A DNA stretch of 55,693 nt, taken from the NCBI GenBank assembly GCA_910579955.1, contig CAJTWE010000018.1, forward strand, positions 1 through 55,693, written 5' to 3'. The notes below the pieces were generated by a model. It was not told the origin of the DNA. It searched no databases and was given only the letters and a program-made list of their open reading frames with translations. Origin of the DNA: an uncultured Ruminococcus sp. (GTDB lineage: Bacteria > Bacillota > Clostridia > Oscillospirales > Ruminococcaceae). Positions 7,028 through 16,047 of the stretch are shown one piece after another (position 1 is the first letter of the stretch; every line of letters starts with the position of its first letter). Both the position numbers and the translations under genes were made by a program.

Positions 7028-8668
7028 CTGAAAAAACAGACTTTTTTTAAAGGCTCGCTTATTCTCATGATATCCGCAGCTGTGGCAAAAGTATTGGGTG
7101 CGCTTTTTAAAATACCGCTTACAAATCGTCTTGGCGGAATTGGAATGGGATATTTTGGATGTGCCTATGGGCTTTTTCTGCCGATATATGCCGTATCGGC
7201 AACGGGTCTTTCCGCAGCTGTTGCAAAACTCACCGCTGAGGAGGCAGCACGTGGCTGCTTTGGAAGCGTCCGCAGAATACGCAACACCGCCCGACTTTTG
7301 TTTTTTGGTTTTGGTGCAGCGCTTACTCTAATAATAATATTTGCTGCGAAACCATTTGCAATATACACAACAGGAGACATGAGTTCGTGGTACGCCATAC
7401 TTATGATAGCGCCATCTGCACTTTTTGGCTGTATGAGTGCAGTTGAAAGAGGATATTATGAAGGACTGCAAAATATGTATCCAACTGCAATGTCACAGGC
7501 TGCGGAGGCTCTTGTAAAAGTAATATGTGGACTGTGGCTTTCAGGATTTGTTTTGGAGCATGAAGAAGAGGTGCTGTTTTATTTTCCAAATGGCACGGAT
7601 ATTCTTTCAGTTGCCGCTGCTGCGGCTGTTCTTGGTGTGACAGTTTCAACTGCGGCAGGACTTTTATATTTCTTTTTTAGAAATCTTTTAGGCGACGGAA
7701 TACGCAGAGATTCTATTTGCAGTGAAAAAATCGACTCACGCCGTCATATATCCAAAAAGCTTATGCTTACTATGCTGCCAATAACGCTTGGTTCTGTTGG
7801 AGCTACTCTTACATCTGTTATAGATTTGTGTACAGTTATGAGATGTCTTGACTTTTCGCAGGAGCACAGCGGAGCGGAGCTTGTAAAGCGATTCGGTGAT
7901 ATGGCAGCGGATAATGCGTTTCCTGCTTTTGTATACGGAGCTTTTACAGGCATGGCACTGACAGTGTTCAATCTTGTTCCGTCTGTTACAAATATGTTTG
8001 GCAGGAGTGCGCTGCCATGTGCTGCACATGCATTTGCAAAAGGCAAAAAAAATGCTCTCTGTGAGCAGGTTCGCTCTGTGCTTCTTGCAGCAGGACTTAT
8101 TGCTATACCAGCCGGACTGGGACTTGTGCTTCTGTCCGAGCCTATTATGCTTGCTCTTTATAGCGGACATACAGATGAAACTTTTATTGCGTCACGTGCG
8201 CTGTCAGCGTTAGCGCCCGGAATGGTTTTCTTATGTCTTGTATCGCCGCTGTTTAGTATAATGCAGGGTATAGGAAGAGCCGACCTGCCTGTAAAACTTA
8301 TGCTGTCGGGAGTTGTGGTAAAGCTTGTAGTAAATCTTTTGCTTATACCTCTTCCTGCATTTGCAGAAACTGGTGCAAGTATATCTACTAGTGTTTGCTA
8401 TGTACTTATGTTTATGATTGCTGTTGTCGCTCTCAGGCGTGAACTTGGCGGAAGTCTTGGACTTATTAAAACTATGACTCCGGTTATCTATGCTTCTGCT
8501 ATGAGTGGAGCAGTGGTGTATCTTCTTAGGTCGCTTTTGCGTTCATATGGTACTATTGTGCAGCTTGCAGGTTGCATTTTGGGGGCTGTTTTAATGTACG
8601 CTTTAGTTTTATGGCTTATGGGAAATTCCAGACAAAATATACTTGAAAAGCTTAGTTTAAGAATGTAA
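7028..8668 (+). CDS. MATE/MOP-superfamily flippase, SpoVB/MurJ-like, probable CTG start
   Basis: A polytopic membrane protein of about 546 residues in the polysaccharide-export/SpoVB/MurJ group, which flips lipid-linked saccharides such as peptidoglycan precursors. The first ATG is at 7067, but the in-frame codons upstream encode KKQTFFKGSLILMISAAVAKVLG, matching how SpoVB-type proteins begin. AGGAGGG at 7014-7020 is ideally placed for a CTG at 7028 (7-base spacing); no ATG, GTG or TTG is available there. Many hydrophobic segments run to the C-terminus, with a charged loop near residues 220-240. Divergent from the aminotransferase run. Whether it is a sporulation protein or a vegetative flippase cannot be decided. 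Confidence 0.88.
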   Translation: MKKQTFFKGSLILMISAAVAKVLGALFKIPLTNRLGGIGMGYFGCAYGLFLPIYAVSATGLSAAVAKLTAEEAARGCFGSVRRIRNTARLLFFGFGAALTLIIIFAAKPFAIYTTGDMSSWYAILMIAPSALFGCMSAVERGYYEGLQNMYPTAMSQAAEALVKVICGLWLSGFVLEHEEEVLFYFPNGTDILSVAAAAAVLGVTVSTAAGLLYFFFRNLLGDGIRRDSICSEKIDSRRHISKKLMLTMLPITLGSVGATLTSVIDLCTVMRCLDFSQEHSGAELVKRFGDMAADNAFPAFVYGAFTGMALTVFNLVPSVTNMFGRSALPCAAHAFAKGKKNALCEQVRSVLLAAGLIAIPAGLGLVLLSEPIMLALYSGHTDETFIASRALSALAPGMVFLCLVSPLFSIMQGIGRADLPVKLMLSGVVVKLVVNLLLIPLPAFAETGASISTSVCYVLMFMIAVVALRRELGGSLGLIKTMTPVIYASAMSGAVVYLLRSLLRSYGTIVQLAGCILGAVLMYALVLWLMGNSRQNILEKLSLRM

Positions 8669-8868
8669 GAATACAATAGTTCAATTTTTGATTATTTAGT
8701 TTTACAAAAATTTCAAAATTCAGCAATTAGACTTAATTTGTTAATTGAAATTTAAACAATGTAAGCGGATTTCGTTTTATAATAAATAATATAAAATGCT
8801 GTGAAAGCTAATTGTGCATATTGCAACAAAAAGAGCGAAAAATTATTATTTTGAAAGGACGGAAAATC

Positions 8869-10257
8869 ATGAAGAGTAAAACTAGAAGTCAATGGACACA
8901 GATTGCTGCTATAGTAGCTGCTGCGGCTTGTGTTGTAACAGGTACGGTTGCAGGTGTAAGCGGTAATTTTTCACCTATGGAAGCGTATGCTTTTGATGTG
9001 GGTGATAAGCTTACAATGACTATAGAGCCTAATGATACTGGTAAAGGAAGCCATTTTGAGATCACATCGCCAATAACTGCGGCAGATGTAGGCAAAAAAG
9101 TAACTGTATCTCTGAAAGCTGACGGCTTTGCCGGACAGAATGCAGTTGGTTCTATCGGATATGCAGACAGCACAAATGGATACGACTGGGTTCCAAACGA
9201 TTGGGAAATAGCAGTTGGAGCAGATGATACAATTAATCTTGAGTTTGAAATTAAAGCAGGCATGGTTGGACAAAAGGTTCAGGTGCAGTGCTGGTATCCG
9301 ACAGTTGATGATATTACATCATATAGCGCTGTATGCGGCGATGCAAGTGAAGGTCCGGTGGTTACTACAACTACTGAAGCTCCCGATGTAACGACAGCAC
9401 CTCCGGTAGGCGGCGAAGAGGTTGATTTTACAACGGGAACACAGGTGGGCACTGATAAAGATATTCAGGCAGTTGCTGAGTTCAAGCCGGGTAAGGCTAA
9501 GTATGCTGTAATTACTTATAAGGTTAAGTCAAATGATCTTACATCTTCCTGCGCTGTAGGTACATGGCATCCTGATACTGAGTGGGTTCAGGTAGACTAT
9601 AAAAATCAGAAGGTTGATAAAAACGGTCTTGTAAGCGTAACATATCAGATCCCTGAAAAGGTTGGCGAAACAGTAAAGGCTATGGTATTCTATCCTGATA
9701 ATAAAAACGTAGAGTTCCAGAGCATCACTCTTTATGGCAATGAGCCAGATGTTACAACAGTAACAACCGTTACAACAAAGAAGGATGACCCTTCCGATCT
9801 TGACTTTAAGACATATTATAACGGCGATAATAAAAACATCAATGTAACCTACATGTGCTATATGGTTGCTACATTCAAGTCACCTGTAAGCGGTACTTGT
9901 TATTACAACAATAAGAGTACAGCGTGGACAGCAGTTGATAAGGGCAATGGCTATTATGTAGCAGAAGTTCCGCTGGATACTACATCTGGTGACAATATAA
10001 TGAACCTGAATATTTCTTCCACTAGTTCTTCTGTACAGGGTAATCTTAGATTCTATTATCCGGGCGATGCTTCTCTGAACGGCGTTATAAACGGCAGCGA
10101 CCTTAGAGCTATGGCAAAGTACTTCAAGGCAACAGAAAAAACAAACATAATGGAAGCTGTATGTGACTATACTTGTGATGGAGCTGCAAGCATGCAGGAT
10201 GCTGTAGCACTGACAAAGGCTTTTGTTGCAAATACTTCAATTCCGGGCGCTAAGTAA
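8869..10257 (+). CDS. Secreted dockerin protein with three related non-catalytic modules
   Basis: 462 residues from the ATG at 8869, which has GAAAGGACGG upstream. A signal peptide (about 1-41, ending EAYA) is followed by module 1 (about 42-160), a TTTEAP/TTAPP linker, module 2 (about 182-293), a second Thr linker, module 3 (about 313-400) and a dockerin (about 401-462) with loops DASLNGVINGSD and DYTCDGAASMQD. The three modules look related: each has a Trp-containing mid-segment (DWVPNDW, TEWVQVD, TAWTAVD) and ends with an aromatic strand (CWYP, VFYP, FYYP). No glycosidase signature is seen, so I infer a carbohydrate-binding protein recruited to the cohesin system, comparable in plan to starch-adherence dockerin proteins of R. 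bromii. Confidence 0.85.
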   Translation: MKSKTRSQWTQIAAIVAAAACVVTGTVAGVSGNFSPMEAYAFDVGDKLTMTIEPNDTGKGSHFEITSPITAADVGKKVTVSLKADGFAGQNAVGSIGYADSTNGYDWVPNDWEIAVGADDTINLEFEIKAGMVGQKVQVQCWYPTVDDITSYSAVCGDASEGPVVTTTTEAPDVTTAPPVGGEEVDFTTGTQVGTDKDIQAVAEFKPGKAKYAVITYKVKSNDLTSSCAVGTWHPDTEWVQVDYKNQKVDKNGLVSVTYQIPEKVGETVKAMVFYPDNKNVEFQSITLYGNEPDVTTVTTVTTKKDDPSDLDFKTYYNGDNKNINVTYMCYMVATFKSPVSGTCYYNNKSTAWTAVDKGNGYYVAEVPLDTTSGDNIMNLNISSTSSSVQGNLRFYYPGDASLNGVINGSDLRAMAKYFKATEKTNIMEAVCDYTCDGAASMQDAVALTKAFVANTSIPGAK

Positions 10258-10287
10258 TATTGTAAAGTAATAATAATGTAATAATTC

Positions 10288-10322
10288 AGACTGCACATGA
10301 CATGCCATGTGCAGTCTTTTTT
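10288..10322 (+). terminator. Terminator of the dockerin protein gene
   Basis: A 12-bp stem (AGACTGCACATG / CATGTGCAGTCT) with a 6-base loop and a T6 run. Confidence 0.95.
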
Positions 10323-10326
10323 GCAC

Positions 10327-10355
10327 TTGACAGAAAGGCGAAAAAACGCTATAAT
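10327..10355 (+). promoter_or_regulatory. Sigma-A promoter of ychF
   Basis: TTGACA at 10327 and TATAAT at 10350 with a 17-base spacer, immediately after the preceding terminator. Confidence 0.85.
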
Positions 10356-10418
10356 GTTAAATGTATTTGAAATAAACCGGATATATCCGGAATGATAAAA
10401 AATAAGGATGGTGCTGTT

Positions 10419-11513
10419 ATGAAGCTTGGTATGGTAGGTTTGCCGAATGTCGGCAAGAGTACACTTTTTAATGCTCTTACAAACGCCGGCGCTGAATCTG
10501 CGAATTATCCATTTTGCACGATTGAAAAGAATATAGGAATAGTTTCCGTTCCTGATACACGCCTTGATAAGCTGGCAGAAATGTATAATCCGGAGAAGTT
10601 CACTCCTGCAACACTGGAATTTGTTGATATTGCCGGACTTGTAAAGGGTGCGTCTAAAGGCGAGGGCCTTGGCAATAAGTTCTTGGCAGATATTCGTGAG
10701 GTAGATGCTATAGTTCATGTTGTACGTTGCTTTGAGGATATGAATATTATTCATGTTGACGGAAATATTAATCCTGCAAGAGATATTGAAACTATCAATT
10801 TAGAGCTTATATTCTCCGATATCGACGTTGTGACTAGACGAATCGACCGTACAAAGAAAGCGCTCAAGGGCGATAAGAAATTACAGGGTCAGCTTGATTT
10901 TCTGGAACGTCTCAAAGAACATCTTGAAGAGGGTAAATCAGCAAGAGGATTTGATTTTACTGATGAAGAGCGCCTTTGGATAAAGGAAACACCGCTGCTT
11001 TCAGCAAAGCCTGTTATTTATGCGGCAAATATGAGTGAAGCTGATTTTACAAATGGTATAGATGCGAATCCTCATTACAAGACAGTATGTGATATAGCAG
11101 CTGAGGAAAAATCCGCAGTGCTGCCTATCTGTGCAAAGATAGAAGCTGAAATATCTGATATGGATGCAGAGGACAAGGCAATGTTCTTGGAGGAGATGAA
11201 TCTTGAAGAGTCCGGTCTTAACAGAATTATACGTGAAGGTTATAGTCTGCTCGGACTGATCTCATATCTGACAGCAGGAGCACCTGAGGTAAGAGCATGG
11301 ACTATTACACGAGGTACAAAAGCACCGCAGGCTGCCGGAAAGATACACACTGACTTTGAAAAGGGATTTATTCGTGCAGAGGTCGTATCATTTGATGACC
11401 TTATGGAATGCGGTTCTATGACAGCTGCAAAGGAAAAAGGTCTGGTTCGTCTTGAAGGCAAGGAATATGTTATGCAGGACGGAGATATTGTTTTGTTTAG
11501 ATTTAACGTGTAA
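10419..11513 (+). CDS. ychF: Redox-regulated ATPase/GTPase YchF
   Basis: 364 residues from the ATG at 10419, the usual YchF/OLA1 length; the 27-base in-frame extension upstream is not conserved-looking. P-loop GLPNVGKST near the N-terminus, then DIAGLVKGASKGEGLGNKFL (switch II region) and the C-terminal TGS domain ending AKEKGLVRLEGKEYVMQDGD. The family binds ribosomes and prefers ATP over GTP; roles in oxidative stress and translation are reported for homologues. Monocistronic here, between a consensus promoter and a terminator. Confidence 0.95.
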   Translation: MKLGMVGLPNVGKSTLFNALTNAGAESANYPFCTIEKNIGIVSVPDTRLDKLAEMYNPEKFTPATLEFVDIAGLVKGASKGEGLGNKFLADIREVDAIVHVVRCFEDMNIIHVDGNINPARDIETINLELIFSDIDVVTRRIDRTKKALKGDKKLQGQLDFLERLKEHLEEGKSARGFDFTDEERLWIKETPLLSAKPVIYAANMSEADFTNGIDANPHYKTVCDIAAEEKSAVLPICAKIEAEISDMDAEDKAMFLEEMNLEESGLNRIIREGYSLLGLISYLTAGAPEVRAWTITRGTKAPQAAGKIHTDFEKGFIRAEVVSFDDLMECGSMTAAKEKGLVRLEGKEYVMQDGDIVLFRFNV

Positions 11514-11536
11514 ATACAAATATGTGAATAGTTTTA

Positions 11537-11574
11537 CGGCGTATGCAGAATGTTCTCCATACGCCGATTTTTTT
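11537..11574. terminator. Terminator after ychF
   Basis: CGGCGTATG / CATACGCCG stem with a T7 run on the plus strand. It lies between the ychF stop and the convergent BofC-like gene and may also serve the minus strand. Confidence 0.88.
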
Positions 11575-11590
11575 ATTGTGCAGCGTGGCT

Positions 11591-11923
11591 TTAAGATGTT
11601 ATATCCTCTATCAAAGAACGCAGTTCCTCTTCTGTTTTAGCGGATATGCCTTCCTCAAGCAGCTTTCTGTCGTGCTCTGTAAGAAGATACAAAGGCATAT
11701 CAATTTCGCTGTATGGGGTTTTGCTGTCACCTCGGAAAAGTCCCAGATGATCATTCCATATGCGAAGAATAAAACTGACTTCTGTTTGTGTTATAGAAGT
11801 TTCGGTGGGCTCCTGAGCTTCGGGTTTTGGATGCGTAATCGCAGCCGCTGCTGAACCAAAAACTATTACCACGGAGATTACAAATGCGGTAAGAATCATA
11901 AGCCAGATACGTTTTTTTGTCAT
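11591..11923 (-). CDS. Membrane-anchored BofC C-terminal-domain-like protein
   Basis: 110 residues: Lys-rich start, a TM or signal segment (IWLMILTAFVISVVIVFGSAA), a short Glu/Thr/Pro stretch, then a small domain. In that domain SFILRIWNDHLGLFRGD, DMPLYLLTEHDRKLLEEGI and EELRSLIED follow the pattern of the BofC C-terminal domain family. BofC modulates SpoIVB in the Bacillus intermembrane space during sporulation, but this domain also occurs in other short clostridial proteins, so a sporulation role is only an inference. AGGAGG precedes the start. Confidence 0.6.
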   Translation of the reverse strand: MTKKRIWLMILTAFVISVVIVFGSAAAAITHPKPEAQEPTETSITQTEVSFILRIWNDHLGLFRGDSKTPYSEIDMPLYLLTEHDRKLLEEGISAKTEEELRSLIEDITS

Positions 11924-12023
11924 TTAATTATCCTCCTTTTTCAATAAGTAACATAATCAGTATTAACCATACATTAAAGTTTATACATTATGTATATTTT
12001 TAAAGGAATTTTCTTGTAATCAC

Positions 12024-12052
12024 TTAACATGAGGTGATTTTTGTGGTATAAT
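12024..12052 (+). promoter_or_regulatory. Promoter of the class A PBP gene
   Basis: TTAACA at 12024 and TATAAT at 12047 with a 17-base spacer. Confidence 0.7.
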
Positions 12053-12117
12053 AAAAAAGAATATATTGATGTCAGTTTAGTACTTTTATGTACTCACCTT
12101 ATGGAAGGATAGATCGT

Positions 12118-14826
12118 ATGGAAAATAAAAAATCAAAAAATAATAATCCACAAAATAACAGGAAACCTGTGAATAAAAAACCTTTAAAAACTTCGGAAAA
12201 GCAGCATTCCGAAGCAAGACCTGCGCATACAAATAAACTAAGACCTGATGGCGAAAAAACAGCTCGCAAAAATAATAATAAACCGATACAGGAAAATAAA
12301 AAGGTTAAAAAACCACGTGATATAGAGCAAAATCCAAGTCAGACTGCCTCTGCACCTGTACCAAAAAAGCCTGATCCGTCTACTGTGAATAATACGTCAT
12401 TGCAGGGCGGATACAGAAAGGAAACAGACGAAGAGATCAGAAGCAAACCGCCTACCGGTACTCCTGAATATCCGTATTATAAGGGTAATCTCGCCGCAGC
12501 AAAAATGCGCCGTTTTCCGGGTCTGAGAAATGCTTTTTCTATACTTCTGACAACTATAATGTCACTTTTTCTTATATGCGTTATTACCGGAACGATAGTT
12601 GTTACAGCACTTACTGTTTATGTTATGGACTTTAAGGATGAAGTTTCTGCTGTAACTATCGAAGAATTGGAGCTTCAGTATAATACGTATGTTTATGCTA
12701 CAAATGCAAAGGGAGAGGAAGTTTGTCTTTATGAGGTAAATAATGCCTCTGAACGTGTGCCGGTGAAGATAGAGGACATTCCTCAGCATGTTCGTGATGC
12801 ATTTGTTTATGCAGAGGACGGACGTTTCTATGTACACGATGGTGTTGACTATAAGAGAACATTCTATTCATTTGCAAATATGTTCCTGCATATTTACGAT
12901 ACGAATATCGGTGGCTCTACCATTACACAGCAGCTTGTAAAAAATATTACAGGTGACGACGTACAGTCACCGTCACGTAAAATACGTGAAATATTCCGTG
13001 CTATGGAACTGGAAAAGGATTATTCAAAAGACGAGATACTGGAAAGTTATCTTAACTATATTGGTTTCGGCGGCGCTACCAATGGCATTCAGGGTGCATC
13101 TCTAAAATATTTCGGAAAGGATGTTTCCGAACTGAGTGTTGCAGAGGCAGCTTGTCTTGCTGCAATCCCGAAAAGCCCAGAGGTACTCAATCCATTTGCA
13201 GAAACTCAGGACGAGGAAACAGGTGAATGGATAAACACAGGTGAGGCAGCAAACAAAAGCCGTCAGTATTACGTTCTTGAACAGATGTATGAAAACGGTG
13301 CGATAACTTATGATGAATATCAGGCAGCAGCTGCTGAAAAACTTGTATTTACAAACTCAGATGAGTATAAAGCACAGCATCCAGACGAAGAGGAAAATCC
13401 ATATCTTTCAGCCTCCTCTACAAGCTGGATAGTTGATACCGCTATTTATGAGGTAGCAGAATATCTGGAAGATATGTATAATATATCTTCAAATGAAGCT
13501 ATTGAGCGTATAAATGCAGGTGGATATCGTATTTATACAACAGTTGATATGGACATGCAGGAACACGTTGAAGAAAAGTATAAAGATCTTGATAACATTA
13601 TGGATTCTGCCGAAGTTGCTTATTATGGAGACCCGAACGGCGATGGTCAGTATACAGTTGACGAAATAGAATATCCTGAATCTGCATTTGTGGCAATGAA
13701 TTATGACGGCAGCATTCGTGCAATTGTGGGAAGCATAGGTGAGAAAACATCACTTTGCTGGAACTATGCAACAATGGAACCACGTCAGCCGGGTTCTACT
13801 ATAAAGCCGCTTGCAGCTTATGGTTTAGGTCTTGAAAATGATGTTATTGCATGGGGTTCTATGATCGAAGACGCACCTCTTATGAAGATAGGTGATTCAG
13901 ACTGGCCTATCAACTATGGTACTGATAATTACAGCGGAAATTATTCTTATAATAAAGTATTTGCCTCTGATGCTCTGGCAAGATCACTTAACACTATTTC
14001 TGCAAAGATATGCAATAGGCTTACACCTCAGGCAGTATTTACCTTTGCCTCTGATAAAATGGGACTGAAACTTGCCTCATCATCTCCGGATGGCCTTACT
14101 GATAATGCAATCTCTCCTATGTCTGTTGGCGCACTCACGTATGGCATAACTCTTAAAAATCTTGTAAACGGCTATGTTCCATATGGCAATGGCGGAACTT
14201 ACTACAATGCTCATATTGTAAGTAAGGTAGTACAGGGCACTGATAAAGTTGTCTATGAGGATGACGGCAGCCCGAGAAGAGCAGTAAGCGAGGAGACCGC
14301 ATACGTTATGAACCAGATGCTTCAAAATGTTGTAAACACAGGCACAGGTTCTCCTGCAAAGCTTGAAAACAAGCATGTTGCAGGCAAGACAGGTACTTCT
14401 GAGGATTGGACAGACCTTACTTTTGTAGGACTTACAGAGGATTTTGTAAGTGGTGTTTGGATTGGCTATACAGGTCGATATTCTCTTCCAAGCAGTCTCA
14501 GATCTGCTCAGGTTTGGCAAAATATTATTGGTGAATATGCAAATCAAATCGAGTCGGGATCATCATATCCAAATTGTGATACTGTTGTTACGGGAAATGT
14601 CTGCAAGAGAACAGGTAAAATTGCAGGACCGAATTGTCCGACAGCAGGAGTAGGTTACTGGAAATCTTCAAATGCACCTAAATGTGAAGGCTGCTGGATG
14701 CTCACCACTACAGCGGCGACTACAGCAGGTACGGAAAGCTCAGCTCCAGTTACTACCTATACTGAAACAGTTCCTGTTCAAACAGAGCCGCCTACTCAGA
14801 ATACAGATGCACCAGTCGAACAATAA
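12118..14826 (+). CDS. Class A penicillin-binding protein (PBP1a-type)
   Basis: 902 residues from ATG 12118 (AAGGA upstream); an in-frame ATG at 12088 would add ten residues. A long Lys/Asn/Pro-rich cytoplasmic tail (about 1-135) precedes one TM helix (about 140-170). The GT51 glycosyltransferase domain has EDGRFY (Glu233) and GGSTITQQLVKN; the transpeptidase domain has STIK (560-563), SLN (623-625) and KTG (757-759). So both glycan polymerisation and cross-linking residues are intact. The C-terminus carries a Cys-containing segment and a Thr/Pro/Glu-rich tail (last 45 residues), like the linkers of the dockerin proteins. Confidence 0.95.
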   Translation: MENKKSKNNNPQNNRKPVNKKPLKTSEKQHSEARPAHTNKLRPDGEKTARKNNNKPIQENKKVKKPRDIEQNPSQTASAPVPKKPDPSTVNNTSLQGGYRKETDEEIRSKPPTGTPEYPYYKGNLAAAKMRRFPGLRNAFSILLTTIMSLFLICVITGTIVVTALTVYVMDFKDEVSAVTIEELELQYNTYVYATNAKGEEVCLYEVNNASERVPVKIEDIPQHVRDAFVYAEDGRFYVHDGVDYKRTFYSFANMFLHIYDTNIGGSTITQQLVKNITGDDVQSPSRKIREIFRAMELEKDYSKDEILESYLNYIGFGGATNGIQGASLKYFGKDVSELSVAEAACLAAIPKSPEVLNPFAETQDEETGEWINTGEAANKSRQYYVLEQMYENGAITYDEYQAAAAEKLVFTNSDEYKAQHPDEEENPYLSASSTSWIVDTAIYEVAEYLEDMYNISSNEAIERINAGGYRIYTTVDMDMQEHVEEKYKDLDNIMDSAEVAYYGDPNGDGQYTVDEIEYPESAFVAMNYDGSIRAIVGSIGEKTSLCWNYATMEPRQPGSTIKPLAAYGLGLENDVIAWGSMIEDAPLMKIGDSDWPINYGTDNYSGNYSYNKVFASDALARSLNTISAKICNRLTPQAVFTFASDKMGLKLASSSPDGLTDNAISPMSVGALTYGITLKNLVNGYVPYGNGGTYYNAHIVSKVVQGTDKVVYEDDGSPRRAVSEETAYVMNQMLQNVVNTGTGSPAKLENKHVAGKTGTSEDWTDLTFVGLTEDFVSGVWIGYTGRYSLPSSLRSAQVWQNIIGEYANQIESGSSYPNCDTVVTGNVCKRTGKIAGPNCPTAGVGYWKSSNAPKCEGCWMLTTTAATTAGTESSAPVTTYTETVPVQTEPPTQNTDAPVEQ

Positions 14827-14852
14827 TAATTACAGCAAAGGACGTATTTATA

Positions 14853-15968
14853 ATGACACAGACATTTCTTATGTGCTGCCCATGCCATTTTGGTCTGGAA
14901 AGTACACTTCGTTTTGAACTCTCAAAAATTGGAGCTGAAAGCATAACCGTTCAGGATGGACGTGTTCTCTTTAGAGGAGACTATTCTGTTCTGGCTAAGG
15001 CTAATCTATGCCTTTCAACAGCTGAACGAGTTCTTATACAGCTGGGAGAATTTCCTGCATATTCTTTTGAAGATCTGTTCCAGGGTGTAAAAAAGCTTCC
15101 ACTGGAAAACTGGATAGGAAAAGATGACGCTTTTCCTGTGAAGGGCCATGCTCTTGACTCAAAGCTCCACAGTGTGCCTGATTGTCAGTCGATTATTAAA
15201 AAGGCTGCCGTTGAGAGACTGAAAATGCATTATCGTACAAGTTGGTTTTCTGAAACAGGAAGCGTTCATCAGATACAGTTCTCTATCCGTAAAAACAGAT
15301 GTGTTATTTATCTGGATACCTCAGGAGCAGGACTTCACAAGAGAGGTTATCGTAGAAATTCAAATGCTGCGCCTATCAAGGAAACTCTTGCAGCAGGAAT
15401 CATTGATCTTGCAAGAGTGCGCAGCAGCAGCGTGCTTGTAGATCCATTTTGTGGAAGCGGAACATTTCTTATAGAAGCAGCGTTTAAGGCACTTCATATA
15501 GCGCCTGGTCTTAACCGTCACTTTTCTGCTGAAAGATGGGGTGTTATTCCTGATGCAGTATGGAGAAATGCACGTGCAGAAGCTATTGCAGCTATAAATC
15601 ATGACGCTGAGTTTGAAGCATACGGATTTGACTGCGACCCGGAAGCAATAAAACTTACTGAGGAAAACGCACGAAAAGCAGGTGTAGGTGCAAGAATACA
15701 CCTTAAGCAGCGTGATATAACTGACTTTGAACCGATACAGAATAGCATAACAGTCTGCAATCCTCCATATGGTGAGAGAATGCTTGATATTCAGGCGGCG
15801 GAATCACTTTATAGAATAATGGGAAGTGTTTTTCCTGCTGATAAGGAACATCCATGTTATGTTATTTCACCGGACAGTGAATTTGAGACATTTTTTGATA
15901 AGAAAGCCTCAAAACGCAGAAAGCTTTATAACGGCATGATGCAGTGCCAACTTTATATGTATTTTTAA
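14853..15968 (+). CDS. THUMP-domain class I SAM-dependent RNA methyltransferase (RlmL N-half/YpsC family)
   Basis: 371 residues. An N-terminal ferredoxin-like/THUMP region binds RNA (about 1-165). The methyltransferase domain has VDPFCGSGTFLIEAA (SAM-binding motif I, near residue 195) and the N6/N2-methyltransferase motif NPPYGER (near residue 302). Homologues methylate 23S rRNA guanines. AAAGGA upstream of ATG 14853. It follows the PBP gene by 26 bases on the same strand. Confidence 0.9.
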   Translation: MTQTFLMCCPCHFGLESTLRFELSKIGAESITVQDGRVLFRGDYSVLAKANLCLSTAERVLIQLGEFPAYSFEDLFQGVKKLPLENWIGKDDAFPVKGHALDSKLHSVPDCQSIIKKAAVERLKMHYRTSWFSETGSVHQIQFSIRKNRCVIYLDTSGAGLHKRGYRRNSNAAPIKETLAAGIIDLARVRSSSVLVDPFCGSGTFLIEAAFKALHIAPGLNRHFSAERWGVIPDAVWRNARAEAIAAINHDAEFEAYGFDCDPEAIKLTEENARKAGVGARIHLKQRDITDFEPIQNSITVCNPPYGERMLDIQAAESLYRIMGSVFPADKEHPCYVISPDSEFETFFDKKASKRRKLYNGMMQCQLYMYF

Positions 15969-15984
15969 ATATTTTTAAATAAAA

Positions 15985-16009
15985 GGGGCAGCTTTAAAAA
16001 GGCTGCCCA
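15985..16009 (+). terminator. Weak terminator-like hairpin after the RNA methyltransferase
   Basis: GGGCAGC / GCTGCCC stem with a 9-base A-rich loop. It is followed by AATTCT rather than a real T run, so termination would be weak; read-through into the HAD gene is likely. Confidence 0.45.
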
Positions 16010-16047
16010 ATTCTATATTATTAGTAGAGATTATTAGGAGAAGTATT

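Noticed and set aside
7736..8170. Long minus-strand frame inside the flippase gene
   Set aside because: It has no RBS and a Cys/Lys/Ser composition typical of the antisense of a membrane protein gene.
8812..8868. TTG-initiated N-terminal extension of the dockerin protein
   Set aside because: No RBS before TTG 8812, while GAAAGGACGG precedes ATG 8869, which begins a normal signal peptide.
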